A DNA stretch of 13,803 bases from Thermotogae bacterium (GTDB lineage Bacteria; Thermotogota; Thermotogae; Thermotogales; DSM-5069): assembly GCA_003641785.1 (NCBI GenBank), contig QNAO01000005.1:1-13803 (forward strand). The letters are read 5' to 3'. The notes below the pieces were generated by a model. That model worked only from the letters and a program-made list of their open reading frames with translations, was not told the origin of the DNA and made no database searches. The translations under genes and the position numbers were made by a program. Numbering within the stretch: position 1 is the stretch's first letter; each line of letters starts with the position of its first letter. Of this stretch, positions 6,646-13,803 are shown piece by piece.

Positions 6646-8982
6646 ATGCGCAGTGAGAGATCGGAGGTGCCCAAGATTAAAGTTTTAACGCTTGACCGCC
6701 TTGAATACGACCGTGTGCTTTCAGTTTTCGAGGCATTCGCGATGACGAAGAAGGGTAAAGCATTCATCAGGACATTAAGACCTCTCGACGATCCCTCAAA
6801 GGAACTCAACTGTGTGGAAGAAATGATTCTTCTGAAGCACAGTGGGATTGATATTATTCCAGACGACTTCACTTCTATAGATGTCCAGGATATCATCGAC
6901 AAGTTCGCGTACGAAAACGTTATGCTGAATCCCGAGGAGATACTACGTTTACTGAATGCGATGAGAACACTTGGTGAGCTAAAAAGAAGAACTGACAACA
7001 CTGAATTCCAGAATCTGCGGGAGATTTCTCAGTCATTTGCTAATTTCCGCAATTTGATGAAGCTCATTGAAAAATCTATCTCGAAAGATGGAACCGTGAA
7101 AGACTCCGCTTCGGAACGTCTTCAAAATATTCGAAGCAGAAAAAAAGAACTGAACAGGATTATACTAAGGCAGGTTGATAAATTCATAGGTTCAAACAGA
7201 AATTTGCTTCAGGATTCTGTATATGTTCTGCGTGAGGGAAGATATGTCTTTCCAATAAAAGCTAATTTCAAATCCCAAGTAAGAGGTATTGTTCACTCTT
7301 CTTCTGCTTCTGGCGCAACTTGTTTTATCGAACCTGAACTCTTCATACCGTTGAACAACGAGATGCGGGAGTTAGAGAGTAACGAACTTGCCGAGGTTAG
7401 AAAAATTCTCAGACAGATTACACTGGAAATATTCAACAAGCTTGATGTGTTAAAGAAAAACTTAGAACTCGCCGCGTATTTGGATTCAATACATGCACGC
7501 GCACTGTTCGCTCAAGCCTTTCACGCCCGTGTGGTGAAGCCAGCGAACGGCTTTCACTTGAAACTCGTTAATGCGAGACATCCTCTGATATCACCGGAAA
7601 ATGTTGTTCCGATAAATATTCATTTGCCTGAGAAAAAGCTTGGCGTGGTGCTGACAGGACCGAACACGGGTGGTAAAACCGTTACTCTGAAAACGATAGG
7701 CCTTTTTATAGTAATGATGATGAGTGGTTTTCCTCTTCCGTGTGACGAGGAAACAGTTCTGCCAAAGGTTACGAAACTGATAGTTGATATAGGTGATGAG
7801 CAAAGCATCGAGCAGAATTTGAGCACTTTTTCTTCGCACATCGCGAATATTGTGAATGGTTTGCATGAATCGGATCCAGAGACAATAGTTCTGTTTGATG
7901 AGCTTGGAGCAGGAACTGATCCTGTGGAAGGAGCGGCATTGAGTTTAGCCATTATAGAAGAACTCAAGAAGAAAAAGTGTCACTTCTTTGTTACCACACA
8001 TCTAACTCCTGTGAAGATCTATTCTGCAACAGATGATTTGCTCCTCAGCGCGTCCATGGAATTTGATTCTGAAACGATGAAACCAACTTATCGCATTCTC
8101 ATGGGTGTTCCTGGAGCGTCACACGCCTTTGAAATAGCTGAAAAAATGGGGCTTGACAAAGCGTTAATAGACAATGCGAAAAATTTCTTGAGCGCTGAGT
8201 ACTTGGACGTTGAAGGAACGATCGCAAAATACGAAGAAAAAGCCGCTTCCCTTCAGAAGAAGATAGAAGAGTTGAAACTTGAGAAGAAAATGTACGAAAA
8301 TATGAAAGAAGAATACGAGAGGAAACACGAAGAACTCAAAAGGAAGAGAATAGAGGAACTCGATGAAGATCTGAGAAGTATCTACGAATACATGAAGCGC
8401 GTAAAAAAAGATATTGATCAAGCGATACATGATATAAGGAAAAGAGACATCAAGGCTCTTCGACGCGCTTCCAGATCTTTCGAAAGTGAGGCTCGTCATA
8501 TCCGAAGCATTGACTTTCGCCGGGAGCGAGTTGAAGATTCAACCCAGAATGTTGAAATTGGCTGCACAGTAAGGCTAAAGAATGGCTCAGCTATTGGCAA
8601 AGTTATTGGAAAAAGGTCTGACAAGTACATTATCGATTTCAGCGGTGTAAGGATCGAAGCTTCGGCTTCACTTCTTCAAAGAGTGGAAAGAGTGCAAGAA
8701 AGTGCCTCTGATAATTACATGTACGCGCAGTTCTCCCCCATAGATAAACCCGAAATAGACATCAGAGGGCTCACTGTATCTGAAGCTGAGCCACTTGTAG
8801 AAGAGTTTATAGACAAATTGATTCTGTCCAGTTTCAATACTGGATACATTCTTCATGGTAAGGGCACTGGTAGACTCGCGGCGGGTATATGGGAGATTCT
8901 GAGAAAAAACTCACATGTTAAACGATATCGATTCGGCACCCCAAACGAGGGTGGTACAGGTGTGACGGTGGTAGAGGTATGA
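6646..8982 (+). CDS. mutS2: MutS2 family ATPase with C-terminal Smr domain
   Basis: MutS2 is a MutS paralogue that lacks the mismatch-recognition domain. It has been linked to suppression of recombination and, in Bacillus, to rescue of collided ribosomes. Counting from ATG 6646 it has 778 residues. Domains in order are the clamp/lever region (about 15-320), Walker A GPNTGGKT (338-345), Walker B and signature DELGAGTDPVEGAA (418-431), a long charged coiled coil (about 523-630), a small KOW/SH3-like domain (about 636-680) and a Smr nuclease-type domain with IDIRG (704-708) and HGKGTGRLA (737-745). All catalytic motifs appear intact. The start is uncertain. GTG 6640, ATG 6646 and GTG 6667 are in frame, yet the only good ribosome binding site points to an ATT at 6676. 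The gene begins 50 bases after the Ig-repeat gene and overlaps the next one by four bases. Confidence 0.94.
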   Translation: MRSERSEVPKIKVLTLDRLEYDRVLSVFEAFAMTKKGKAFIRTLRPLDDPSKELNCVEEMILLKHSGIDIIPDDFTSIDVQDIIDKFAYENVMLNPEEILRLLNAMRTLGELKRRTDNTEFQNLREISQSFANFRNLMKLIEKSISKDGTVKDSASERLQNIRSRKKELNRIILRQVDKFIGSNRNLLQDSVYVLREGRYVFPIKANFKSQVRGIVHSSSASGATCFIEPELFIPLNNEMRELESNELAEVRKILRQITLEIFNKLDVLKKNLELAAYLDSIHARALFAQAFHARVVKPANGFHLKLVNARHPLISPENVVPINIHLPEKKLGVVLTGPNTGGKTVTLKTIGLFIVMMMSGFPLPCDEETVLPKVTKLIVDIGDEQSIEQNLSTFSSHIANIVNGLHESDPETIVLFDELGAGTDPVEGAALSLAIIEELKKKKCHFFVTTHLTPVKIYSATDDLLLSASMEFDSETMKPTYRILMGVPGASHAFEIAEKMGLDKALIDNAKNFLSAEYLDVEGTIAKYEEKAASLQKKIEELKLEKKMYENMKEEYERKHEELKRKRIEELDEDLRSIYEYMKRVKKDIDQAIHDIRKRDIKALRRASRSFESEARHIRSIDFRRERVEDSTQNVEIGCTVRLKNGSAIGKVIGKRSDKYIIDFSGVRIEASASLLQRVERVQESASDNYMYAQFSPIDKPEIDIRGLTVSEAEPLVEEFIDKLILSSFNTGYILHGKGTGRLAAGIWEILRKNSHVKRYRFGTPNEGGTGVTVVEV
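6663..6669 (+). promoter_or_regulatory. Strong Shine-Dalgarno site near the mutS2 start
   Basis: GGAGGTG lies inside the reading frame, downstream of the usual-codon starts at 6640 and 6646 and covering the GTG at 6667. The only codon at normal spacing is ATT at 6676, six bases after the site. The site may mark initiation at ATT or may be a coincidence of coding for Ser-Glu-Val. Confidence 0.5.
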
Positions 8983-11027
8983 GATTTGTTTTTGCTCTCG
9001 ATATAGGTACCAGGAAGGTAGCCGGATTGCTGACTCAATATGACGGCGATGTTTTGAATATCATTGATGTGGAAGTTGCAGAACATCCCACAAGAAGTAT
9101 GATGGATGGACAGGTTCACGACGTTGAAAGTGTCGCTCGGGTTGTGAAACGTGTTAAAGACGCTCTGCAAGAACGGAATGAGATAGAACTGCGAGAAGCC
9201 GCTGTAGCTGTTGCAGGACGCTTTTTAAAGACATTTGTTGGTGAGTACGAAATGGATTTGAACAACGAAATTGTAGATGAAGCGAAGTTGATGGAATTGG
9301 AATTAAAAGCGATTTCGGATGCAACATCCCAGGCTGCGACTGAAGAGCTCTATTGTGTTGGCTATTCTGTACTTCAATACACTCTTGATGGACTGTGGAT
9401 AAGAAACCTTCTTGGACACAGGGGCAAGAAAGCCAGTGCCTCTGTTGTAGCCGCCATGCTTCCCGCTCAGGTAGTCGATGCTATCATCGCTGTTTTAGAA
9501 CGAAACAACATGAAGCCTTCCTTTATGACGCTCGAGCCAATTGCGGCTATGGAAGTTGCAGTTCCAGAAGAGATGAGAATACTGAATGTCGCGTTGGTAG
9601 ATATTGGAGCTGGCACGAGCGATATCGCAATTTCAAAAGCGGGAAATGTCCTCGGCTATGGAATGGTATCAACAGCTGGAGATGAAATAACAGAGTCGAT
9701 AGCTGAAAAATTTTTGCTTGATTTTCATCAAGCTGAAAGCGTCAAGAGACAGATTTTCTCGAATCAAAACAAGATCGAGATCTGCGATATTACAGGTCAT
9801 GATCAGACGATTTCCTTTGAGAGCGCATTAGAAACATGTCGCCCGGTAGTTGCTTCCATATCTAAAGAGGTTGCAAAGATAATTCTTGATATCAACAAAG
9901 GAAAACCAAGCGCAGTGCTCCTTGTTGGTGGAGGTGCAAGAGTTCCATCGTTTGTTAACGCAATGGCGCAGGAACTCGGTATTCCACAAGAAAGAGTAAG
10001 CCTCAGATCGGCAAATGATTTGAAACGCATTCAAGATCTTACGGGAAAAATCCAAGGAAGCGAATTTGTCACACCAGTTGGAATCGCTTATGCCGCGGCG
10101 AAAAGGATAGGCTCTGTATTCAACACTGTCTTCGTAAACGGCGAAAAAGTTGAAGTGTTGCGTCTCAATCACAAGCCAACAGTGCTGCAGGTTTTGATTC
10201 AACTGGGTTACGACTTAACTCAGATCGTGGGTAGACCTAAATCAGCTATCGTGTACGAATTAAATGGAGAGACAAAAATTCATCGAAGGGGTCTTTCTGG
10301 AGGTTCAGACGTCTTTGTGAATGGTATTGAGGCATCACTTCATGACACGGTTGACAACGGTGATGAAATAAAAGTCGTTTCGAAAAGTGATGATCAAACA
10401 GATGAGCTGAGAATACGAGACATAATAAAGCCTATTGAACTGATTCTGGAAGACATTGGTGAAACAGTTGAGTTCTATCCCACCGTAACTGTTGACGATG
10501 TCGAGGTGTCAAACTACGACTTGTTTGTTCAAGATGGAAACAAGATTGAGTGCAAAGTGACAGTTGATGAGATACAAGAATATCTCAAGGAAAGACTCGG
10601 CTATGTGTCATATGTGCTCAATGGAGAAAGAAGAAGTGAATGCAGGTACACGGTTCATTTTTCCGACAAAGATGTGGCTCCTGGAAGCAAAATCAAAGTG
10701 AGCCTTTGTCGGAAAAAAATTGCAGATATTCTACCCCCCAAGAAATCCATACGGATAACGTTCAACAACCGAGAGGTCAATTTAGATGGCGTTCGTGATG
10801 CAGTGCTCATCGATGACAAATACGTAGATGCGAACACTCCGCTCGAAGAAGGTATGAAAATCACTTTCCACAAAAGTGATTTCATCGTCGCAGACGCTTT
10901 GGCTCTTGAAGAAGTTTACATTTCAAAAGTGAAAGATTACACGCTTAAGCTCAATAACAAAACCGCTTTTTTCACAGATCCATTGAAAGATGGGGATGTT
11001 GTAATCTTTGAAACCAAAGTCGATTGA
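8979..11027 (+). CDS. FtsA/PilM-like actin-fold protein with C-terminal beta-grasp-like repeats
   Basis: A second FtsA-related protein, 682 residues, with ATG overlapping the mutS2 stop by four bases. Residues 1-380 are an actin-fold ATPase: phosphate 1 ALDIGTRKVAGLL (6-18), an FtsA-type insertion (about 70-180), phosphate 2 ALVDIGAGTSDIAIS (205-219), STAGDEITESIA (231-242), adenosine motif VLLVGGGARVP (313-323) and a final FVTPVGIAYAAA (363-374). The other 300 residues hold repeated strand pairs of the form V-x-V/L-N-G ... L-x-x-G-D-x-I-x-V, best seen at 445-466, 503-525, 545-575, 608-630 and 654-678. These resemble the ends of ThiS/MoaD-like beta-grasp domains. There is no C-terminal amphipathic helix, so it should not bind membrane as FtsA does. 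Similar long FtsA-like proteins occur in Firmicutes, to my recollection, without a firm role. Calling it FtsA would overstate what is known. Confidence 0.85.
   Translation: MRFVFALDIGTRKVAGLLTQYDGDVLNIIDVEVAEHPTRSMMDGQVHDVESVARVVKRVKDALQERNEIELREAAVAVAGRFLKTFVGEYEMDLNNEIVDEAKLMELELKAISDATSQAATEELYCVGYSVLQYTLDGLWIRNLLGHRGKKASASVVAAMLPAQVVDAIIAVLERNNMKPSFMTLEPIAAMEVAVPEEMRILNVALVDIGAGTSDIAISKAGNVLGYGMVSTAGDEITESIAEKFLLDFHQAESVKRQIFSNQNKIEICDITGHDQTISFESALETCRPVVASISKEVAKIILDINKGKPSAVLLVGGGARVPSFVNAMAQELGIPQERVSLRSANDLKRIQDLTGKIQGSEFVTPVGIAYAAAKRIGSVFNTVFVNGEKVEVLRLNHKPTVLQVLIQLGYDLTQIVGRPKSAIVYELNGETKIHRRGLSGGSDVFVNGIEASLHDTVDNGDEIKVVSKSDDQTDELRIRDIIKPIELILEDIGETVEFYPTVTVDDVEVSNYDLFVQDGNKIECKVTVDEIQEYLKERLGYVSYVLNGERRSECRYTVHFSDKDVAPGSKIKVSLCRKKIADILPPKKSIRITFNNREVNLDGVRDAVLIDDKYVDANTPLEEGMKITFHKSDFIVADALALEEVYISKVKDYTLKLNNKTAFFTDPLKDGDVVIFETKVD
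10311..11012 (+). repeat. Degenerate beta-hairpin repeats at protein level in the FtsA-like gene
   Basis: Five stretches of the predicted protein share a strand, an N-G or D-D turn, and an acidic G-D/G-N/G-S/G-M turn before a final strand: VFVNGIEAS..DNGDEIKV, VTVDDVEVS..QDGNKIEC, YVLNGERRS..APGSKIKV, VLIDDKYVD..EEGMKITF and LKLNNKTAF..KDGDVVIF. They are similar in pattern and not in DNA sequence, so any duplication is old. Confidence 0.6.
10658..10717. repeat. 14-bp perfect inverted repeat within the FtsA-like gene
   Basis: TTTTTCCGACAAAG (10658-10671) and CTTTGTCGGAAAAA (10704-10717) are exact reverse complements separated by 32 bases. Neither side is followed by a T tract in its direction of transcription, so it is not an ordinary intrinsic terminator. 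It lies about 310 bases before the convergent operon boundary. Confidence 0.85.
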
Positions 11028-11576
11028 TTAGAAAGGCTCTATTAAACCTGCCATAAAGCGAACTCTACCCATCAACAAGTCCACCGACACGAAGAGTTTA
11101 TCTATGAACTGTTTTCCTTGGGGAGGAGTAATGAAGAATTGTGCGCCGACACAAAGTGCTTTATAGAAATCAAATGTGCCCGAGAAGGGATACAGCATCC
11201 CCGCACTGAAACTAACACTTTGATAATTGTATTCTGCAGCAATACCAATCGCGAAAGACGTCTCCCATGAATCCGAAGTGTAGTTTCCACCCATGATGGC
11301 TAAGGCAGGTCCTATCTTGAAATCCTCAAGTGAATACAGCGGAATGACAGAGAATATGTCAATCTGGTAGAAATCCTTGGTAGTGGTAGAATCAGGAACT
11401 GTTTTACCGAGGTCAAAGTTCAGCCCTAAGTCAATTTTATAGTTTTGATCTACCAATCCCCCCGAGAGATTCCATCCTGTGATGTTTCCAAATATGAATC
11501 CACCACCTATCATCAATTCTGTTGCAAAGAGCAGTGAAGCGGATATCAACAGTGCCGTAATGAGTATCTTCCTCAC
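11028..11576 (-). CDS. Small exported protein, probable outer-membrane beta-barrel
   Basis: A 182-residue protein of unknown function. The first 18 residues are a typical signal peptide: MRKILIT, a hydrophobic stretch, and a likely cleavage site after LLFA. The mature part is rich in glycine, aromatic residues and alternating hydrophobic/polar strands, for example IGGGFIFGNITGWNLSGG (23-40) and VSFSAGMLYPFSG. The chain ends in phenylalanine (GLIEPF), as many outer-membrane barrels do. An envelope with an outer membrane or toga agrees with Thermotogales. The start is GTG, chosen because GAGGTG lies seven bases before it. It is last in the nucleoside-type ABC operon, 11 bases after the second permease, so it could be a pore or accessory for the same substrate; that is inference. 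Its stop codon directly abuts the stop of the gene on the other strand. Confidence 0.75.
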   Translation of the reverse strand: MRKILITALLISASLLFATELMIGGGFIFGNITGWNLSGGLVDQNYKIDLGLNFDLGKTVPDSTTTKDFYQIDIFSVIPLYSLEDFKIGPALAIMGGNYTSDSWETSFAIGIAAEYNYQSVSFSAGMLYPFSGTFDFYKALCVGAQFFITPPQGKQFIDKLFVSVDLLMGRVRFMAGLIEPF

Positions 11577-11583
11577 TAAAATT

Positions 11584-11589
11584 CACCTC
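11584..11589 (-). promoter_or_regulatory. Shine-Dalgarno site for the small exported protein
   Basis: On the minus strand this reads GAGGTG, seven bases before the GTG at 11576. It overlaps the stop codon of the upstream permease gene and settles the GTG start. Confidence 0.75.
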
Positions 11590-12541
11590 ACTTCTCATAT
11601 GGAACACCATCTGCGGCAGGAGGTCTCGTCCGTCCTATAAATCCAGCGACAACAACGAGGGTTACGACAAAAGGAAACATGTTAAAGAGCGGCTTCACAT
11701 TTGAAGATACATGAAGAAGCGGACTGCTCTGCAACTGATTGGCAAAAGCCTCAGAGAAACCGAATAGTAAGCTTGCCCACATGGCACCAACAGGATTCCA
11801 ATTTCCCAAGATCATCGCAGCCAAAGCTATAAAGCCTCTTCCGCCGGTCATTAATTCTCTGAAATTTCCCACCTCTCCGACGCTCAAAAACGCGCCACCA
11901 AGCGCGGCCATAACACCGCTCATCAACACGCCAAAGTATCTAACCATATGAACGTTCACTCCAAGCGTGTCCGCAGCTTCAGGGTTCTCTCCTACAGCGC
12001 GCATTCGCAGTCCAAGCTTTGTCTTGAATATAATGAACCAGGTCAACGCGACGCTTCCAAAAGCGATGTATATTAGCGGACTCAATGTTCCTATCGCATC
12101 TCCAATAAAAGGTATATTGGCGAGTCCAGGAATGCGGAACTCAGGTATTCTTCCAACGATATCTGTTTGACCGGGCTGCCCAAAAATTGGTTCCATTAAG
12201 AAACCGGTTACACCCTGCGCCAGCAGGATCAAAGCTGTTCCTGAGACTATTTGGTTTCCACACCATTTGATGCTTGCCCAAGCGTGCAGCCACGCCATGC
12301 CTAAACCGATAACTATCGCAGCAGCCACACCAATCCAGGGGTTACCGAGTGCAAAGGTGAACACAATCGAAAAAAAGGCTCCCATTAGCATTATTCCCTC
12401 TAATGCGATGTTCACCACGCCTGTTATCTCGCTGTAAACTCCACCAAGAGAAGCGAAGATGAACGGAGTTGCGGCTGTCAACGTGAGTTTATAAAACTGT
12501 GGATTTGTGAATATCTCATAAAGCGCCATTAGAAATCTCAT
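11588..12541 (-). CDS. ABC transporter permease, nucleoside/BmpA-type (NupQ-like)
   Basis: The second inner-membrane permease of a BmpA-type importer, 317 residues with about eight to ten hydrophobic segments. Family text is strong: GVVNIALEGIMLMGAF (41-56), the cytoplasmic coupling motif RAVGENPEAADTLGVNV (181-197), GGRGFIALAAMILGNWNPVG (233-252) and a C-terminal PYEK. Together these mark the BPD_transp_2 group that includes NupQ/YufQ. It would form a heterodimeric channel with the permease encoded just before it and be driven by the duplicated ATPase. ATG overlaps the previous stop by four bases and GGGTGA lies seven bases upstream. The substrate is probably a nucleoside. A riboflavin-type (Rfu) or other BmpA ligand cannot be excluded because the binding protein is outside the window. 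Confidence 0.92.
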   Translation of the reverse strand: MRFLMALYEIFTNPQFYKLTLTAATPFIFASLGGVYSEITGVVNIALEGIMLMGAFFSIVFTFALGNPWIGVAAAIVIGLGMAWLHAWASIKWCGNQIVSGTALILLAQGVTGFLMEPIFGQPGQTDIVGRIPEFRIPGLANIPFIGDAIGTLSPLIYIAFGSVALTWFIIFKTKLGLRMRAVGENPEAADTLGVNVHMVRYFGVLMSGVMAALGGAFLSVGEVGNFRELMTGGRGFIALAAMILGNWNPVGAMWASLLFGFSEAFANQLQSSPLLHVSSNVKPLFNMFPFVVTLVVVAGFIGRTRPPAADGVPYEK

Positions 12542-13575
12542 TGGCTTTTCACCCTTTTTCTTATGAGAACTGTCCTGACAATTCTATCCGCCGCGACCAG
12601 AAATATGACGATTCCCTGAACGATTATGATGATGTGTTTTGGCACGCCAACAAATTGCATCTCGTTAGAGCCCGTTCTGAGTGAGCCCATCAGAAGAGCG
12701 GCGAAAATTATTCCAATTGGATGATTTTGTCCTATAAGAGCAATTGAAATCCCATCAAAGCCTTTGCCCCCAGAAAGTGTTCCCAAGAATCTGTGATGAA
12801 CTCCCATAACTTCAAGAGAACCAGCAAGCCCTGCGAGAGCCCCACTAACAGCCATGGCCAAAATTATGTTTTGAGATATCTTTATTCCTCCATATTCAGC
12901 AGCGTATGGGTTGAATCCTGTTGCCTTTATTTCATAACCTTTGGTAGTTTTCTCAAGTATTATATACATCACAAAAGCAGCGAGAATTGCAATAAGAATG
13001 CCGGATGTCAGCTCTGTTGCCTGAACTGTGAGTAAAGGGGGAAGCTTTGCAGAAGGAGCTATCTCAGGACTCTTTGGGGTTCCCATCCCAACTGCCAGAG
13101 GAACCGTTACCATGTATGTGGCAAAATATTCTGCGATCCAGTTCAGCATTATACTGCTGACAACCTCGTGAGCACCTGTCTTCGCTTTCAAAAAACCAAT
13201 AATCGCCGCATACCCCGCGCCGGCGGCCATCCCTGCCAGCATCGTCAGTGGAATAGCTATTACAGCCGGCGTTGAACCCATGTTGATACCGACAGTGGTC
13301 GCCACAAGAGCGCCCATGATCATTTGCCCCTCAGCGCCTATGTTGAACAATCCGGCCCTGAAAGCGAACCCAACCGCGAGTCCGGTCAGTATCAAGGGGG
13401 TTGTCTTGACGATAGTCGTAGCCAGAGACAATTTGGAACCGAAAGCTCCGCGAATCAGCGCTTGATACGCGGTTATTGGGTTTTGCCCAATAAAAAGTAT
13501 CACCAGAGAAGCCAGCAGTAAGGCGATCACTACAGAAACGATTGGAACCAAGAATGCCCATAATCTACTTCTCAA
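12538..13575 (-). CDS. ABC transporter permease, nucleoside/BmpA-type (NupP-like)
   Basis: The first permease of the importer, 345 residues with many hydrophobic segments and a basic C-terminal end (RKRVKSQ). Recognisable family motifs are [20 protein letters not shown] (64-83), [18 protein letters not shown] (134-151), the coupling segment [17 protein letters not shown] and [19 protein letters not shown]. These match NupP/YufP-type subunits, which are longer than their NupQ partners. The start is TTG, overlapping the ATPase stop by two bases as TTGA, with AGGGGG eight bases upstream. Starting here gives the usual short basic N-terminus before the first membrane segment. It is followed by the second permease with a four-base overlap, so equal production of both is likely. 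Confidence 0.92.
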   Translation of the reverse strand: MRSRLWAFLVPIVSVVIALLLASLVILFIGQNPITAYQALIRGAFGSKLSLATTIVKTTPLILTGLAVGFAFRAGLFNIGAEGQMIMGALVATTVGINMGSTPAVIAIPLTMLAGMAAGAGYAAIIGFLKAKTGAHEVVSSIMLNWIAEYFATYMVTVPLAVGMGTPKSPEIAPSAKLPPLLTVQATELTSGILIAILAAFVMYIILEKTTKGYEIKATGFNPYAAEYGGIKISQNIILAMAVSGALAGLAGSLEVMGVHHRFLGTLSGGKGFDGISIALIGQNHPIGIIFAALLMGSLRTGSNEMQFVGVPKHIIIIVQGIVIFLVAADRIVRTVLIRKRVKSQ

Positions 13576-13803
13576 GACACATGCCCCCTGACCTCCTCTA
13601 ATCTATGACCAGCCATGAGCAAACCCACTTCCTCAATTGTGGTTTCTTGTGGCAGCACCTCTCCCATAATTTCTCCCTCATACATAACGATTATTCTATC
13701 GCTGAGTGTGAATATCTCTTCAAGTTCCATGGAAATCAGAAGTATTCCGACACCGGCATCTCTCAATTTCAGAATTGAATTGTGGATAAACTCGATCGCA
13801 CCA
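13572..13803 (-). CDS. ABC transporter ATP-binding protein, C-terminal end (NupO-like; 5' part outside window)
   Basis: The last 76 residues of a sugar/nucleoside-type ABC ATPase, open to the window edge. The visible text, [10 protein letters not shown] then [30 protein letters not shown] and a closing LMAGHR, matches the end of the second nucleotide-binding domain of the NupO/RbsA group, in which two ABC domains are fused in one chain of about 500 residues. The Walker motifs lie outside the window. At the H-loop position the text reads SMEL, with methionine where most ABC ATPases have histidine; degenerate second domains are known in this group. Its stop overlaps the permease start. It energises uptake through the two permeases. 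Confidence 0.9.
   Translation of the reverse strand, partial: GAIEFIHNSILKLRDAGVGILLISMELEEIFTLSDRIIVMYEGEIMGEVLPQETTIEEVGLLMAGHRLEEVRGHVS
13584..13598 (-). promoter_or_regulatory. Two purine-rich ribosome binding sites before the first permease
   Basis: On the minus strand GAGGAGGT (13598-13591) is followed by AGGGGG (13589-13584). The second is eight bases before the TTG of the permease. The first is spaced for an out-of-frame ATG at 13582 that opens a five-codon reading frame (MCLEK). Confidence 0.55.

Noticed and set aside
9395-9685. A 96-codon plus-strand frame inside the FtsA-like gene
   Set aside because: Its composition (cysteine, serine, arginine and glycine rich) is typical of an out-of-frame reading, and it overlaps the conserved actin-fold motifs.
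11006-11019. CTTTG-AAAC-CAAAG as a terminator at the convergent junction
   Set aside because: The stem is only five base pairs, AT-rich, lies within the coding region and has no following T tract.
13644-13803. Loss of the H-loop histidine as evidence of a broken ABC ATPase
   Set aside because: Degenerate second ATPase domains are normal in the fused NupO/RbsA group, and the frame is intact to the window edge.

Overview
The window looks like a thermophilic bacterium of the order Thermotogales, most plausibly the Thermotoga/Pseudothermotoga group. The evidence is the style of the FtsA, FtsZ and MutS2 proteins, which resemble the Thermotoga maritima versions as I remember them, together with tight gene packing and a gene order gyrB, small membrane protein, ftsA, ftsZ, pilB-type ATPase. 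No database search was possible, so the genus is an inference.

Bases 1-11027 hold eight same-strand genes with almost no spacing. They are gyrB (3' part only), a small single-pass protein that I read as a reduced FtsQ, ftsA, ftsZ, a GspE/PilB-type ATPase, a membrane-anchored protein with three Ig-like repeats, mutS2, and a second, larger FtsA-like protein with a tail of beta-grasp-like repeats. Most junctions overlap by 4-14 bases, which points to one translationally coupled transcript. The largest gap is about 50 bases, before mutS2. FtsA, FtsZ and the FtsQ-like protein would form the cytokinetic module. GyrB and MutS2 act on DNA. The ATPase, the Ig-repeat protein and the second FtsA-like protein suggest envelope or filament functions not yet connected to division.

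Bases 11028-13803 lie on the minus strand and form the 3' end of another tightly coupled operon. In transcription order it holds the last part of a two-domain ABC ATPase, two permeases of the BmpA/NupOPQ nucleoside-type importer family, and a small exported protein with outer-membrane beta-barrel features. The substrate-binding lipoprotein expected for such a system is not in the window. The two operons meet tail to tail with no base between the stop codons, and I see no clear terminator there.

No rRNA, tRNA, CRISPR array, insertion sequence or prophage gene was seen. Apart from single-codon uncertainties about starts, the window is almost entirely coding and no stretch of 300 bases lacks a gene. 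The most interesting points are the FtsQ-like protein that lacks nearly all of its POTRA domain, the FtsA paralogue with repeated beta-grasp-like units, the three-repeat Ig protein coupled to the pilus-type ATPase, a possible ATT start for mutS2, and a 14-bp perfect inverted repeat inside a coding region.
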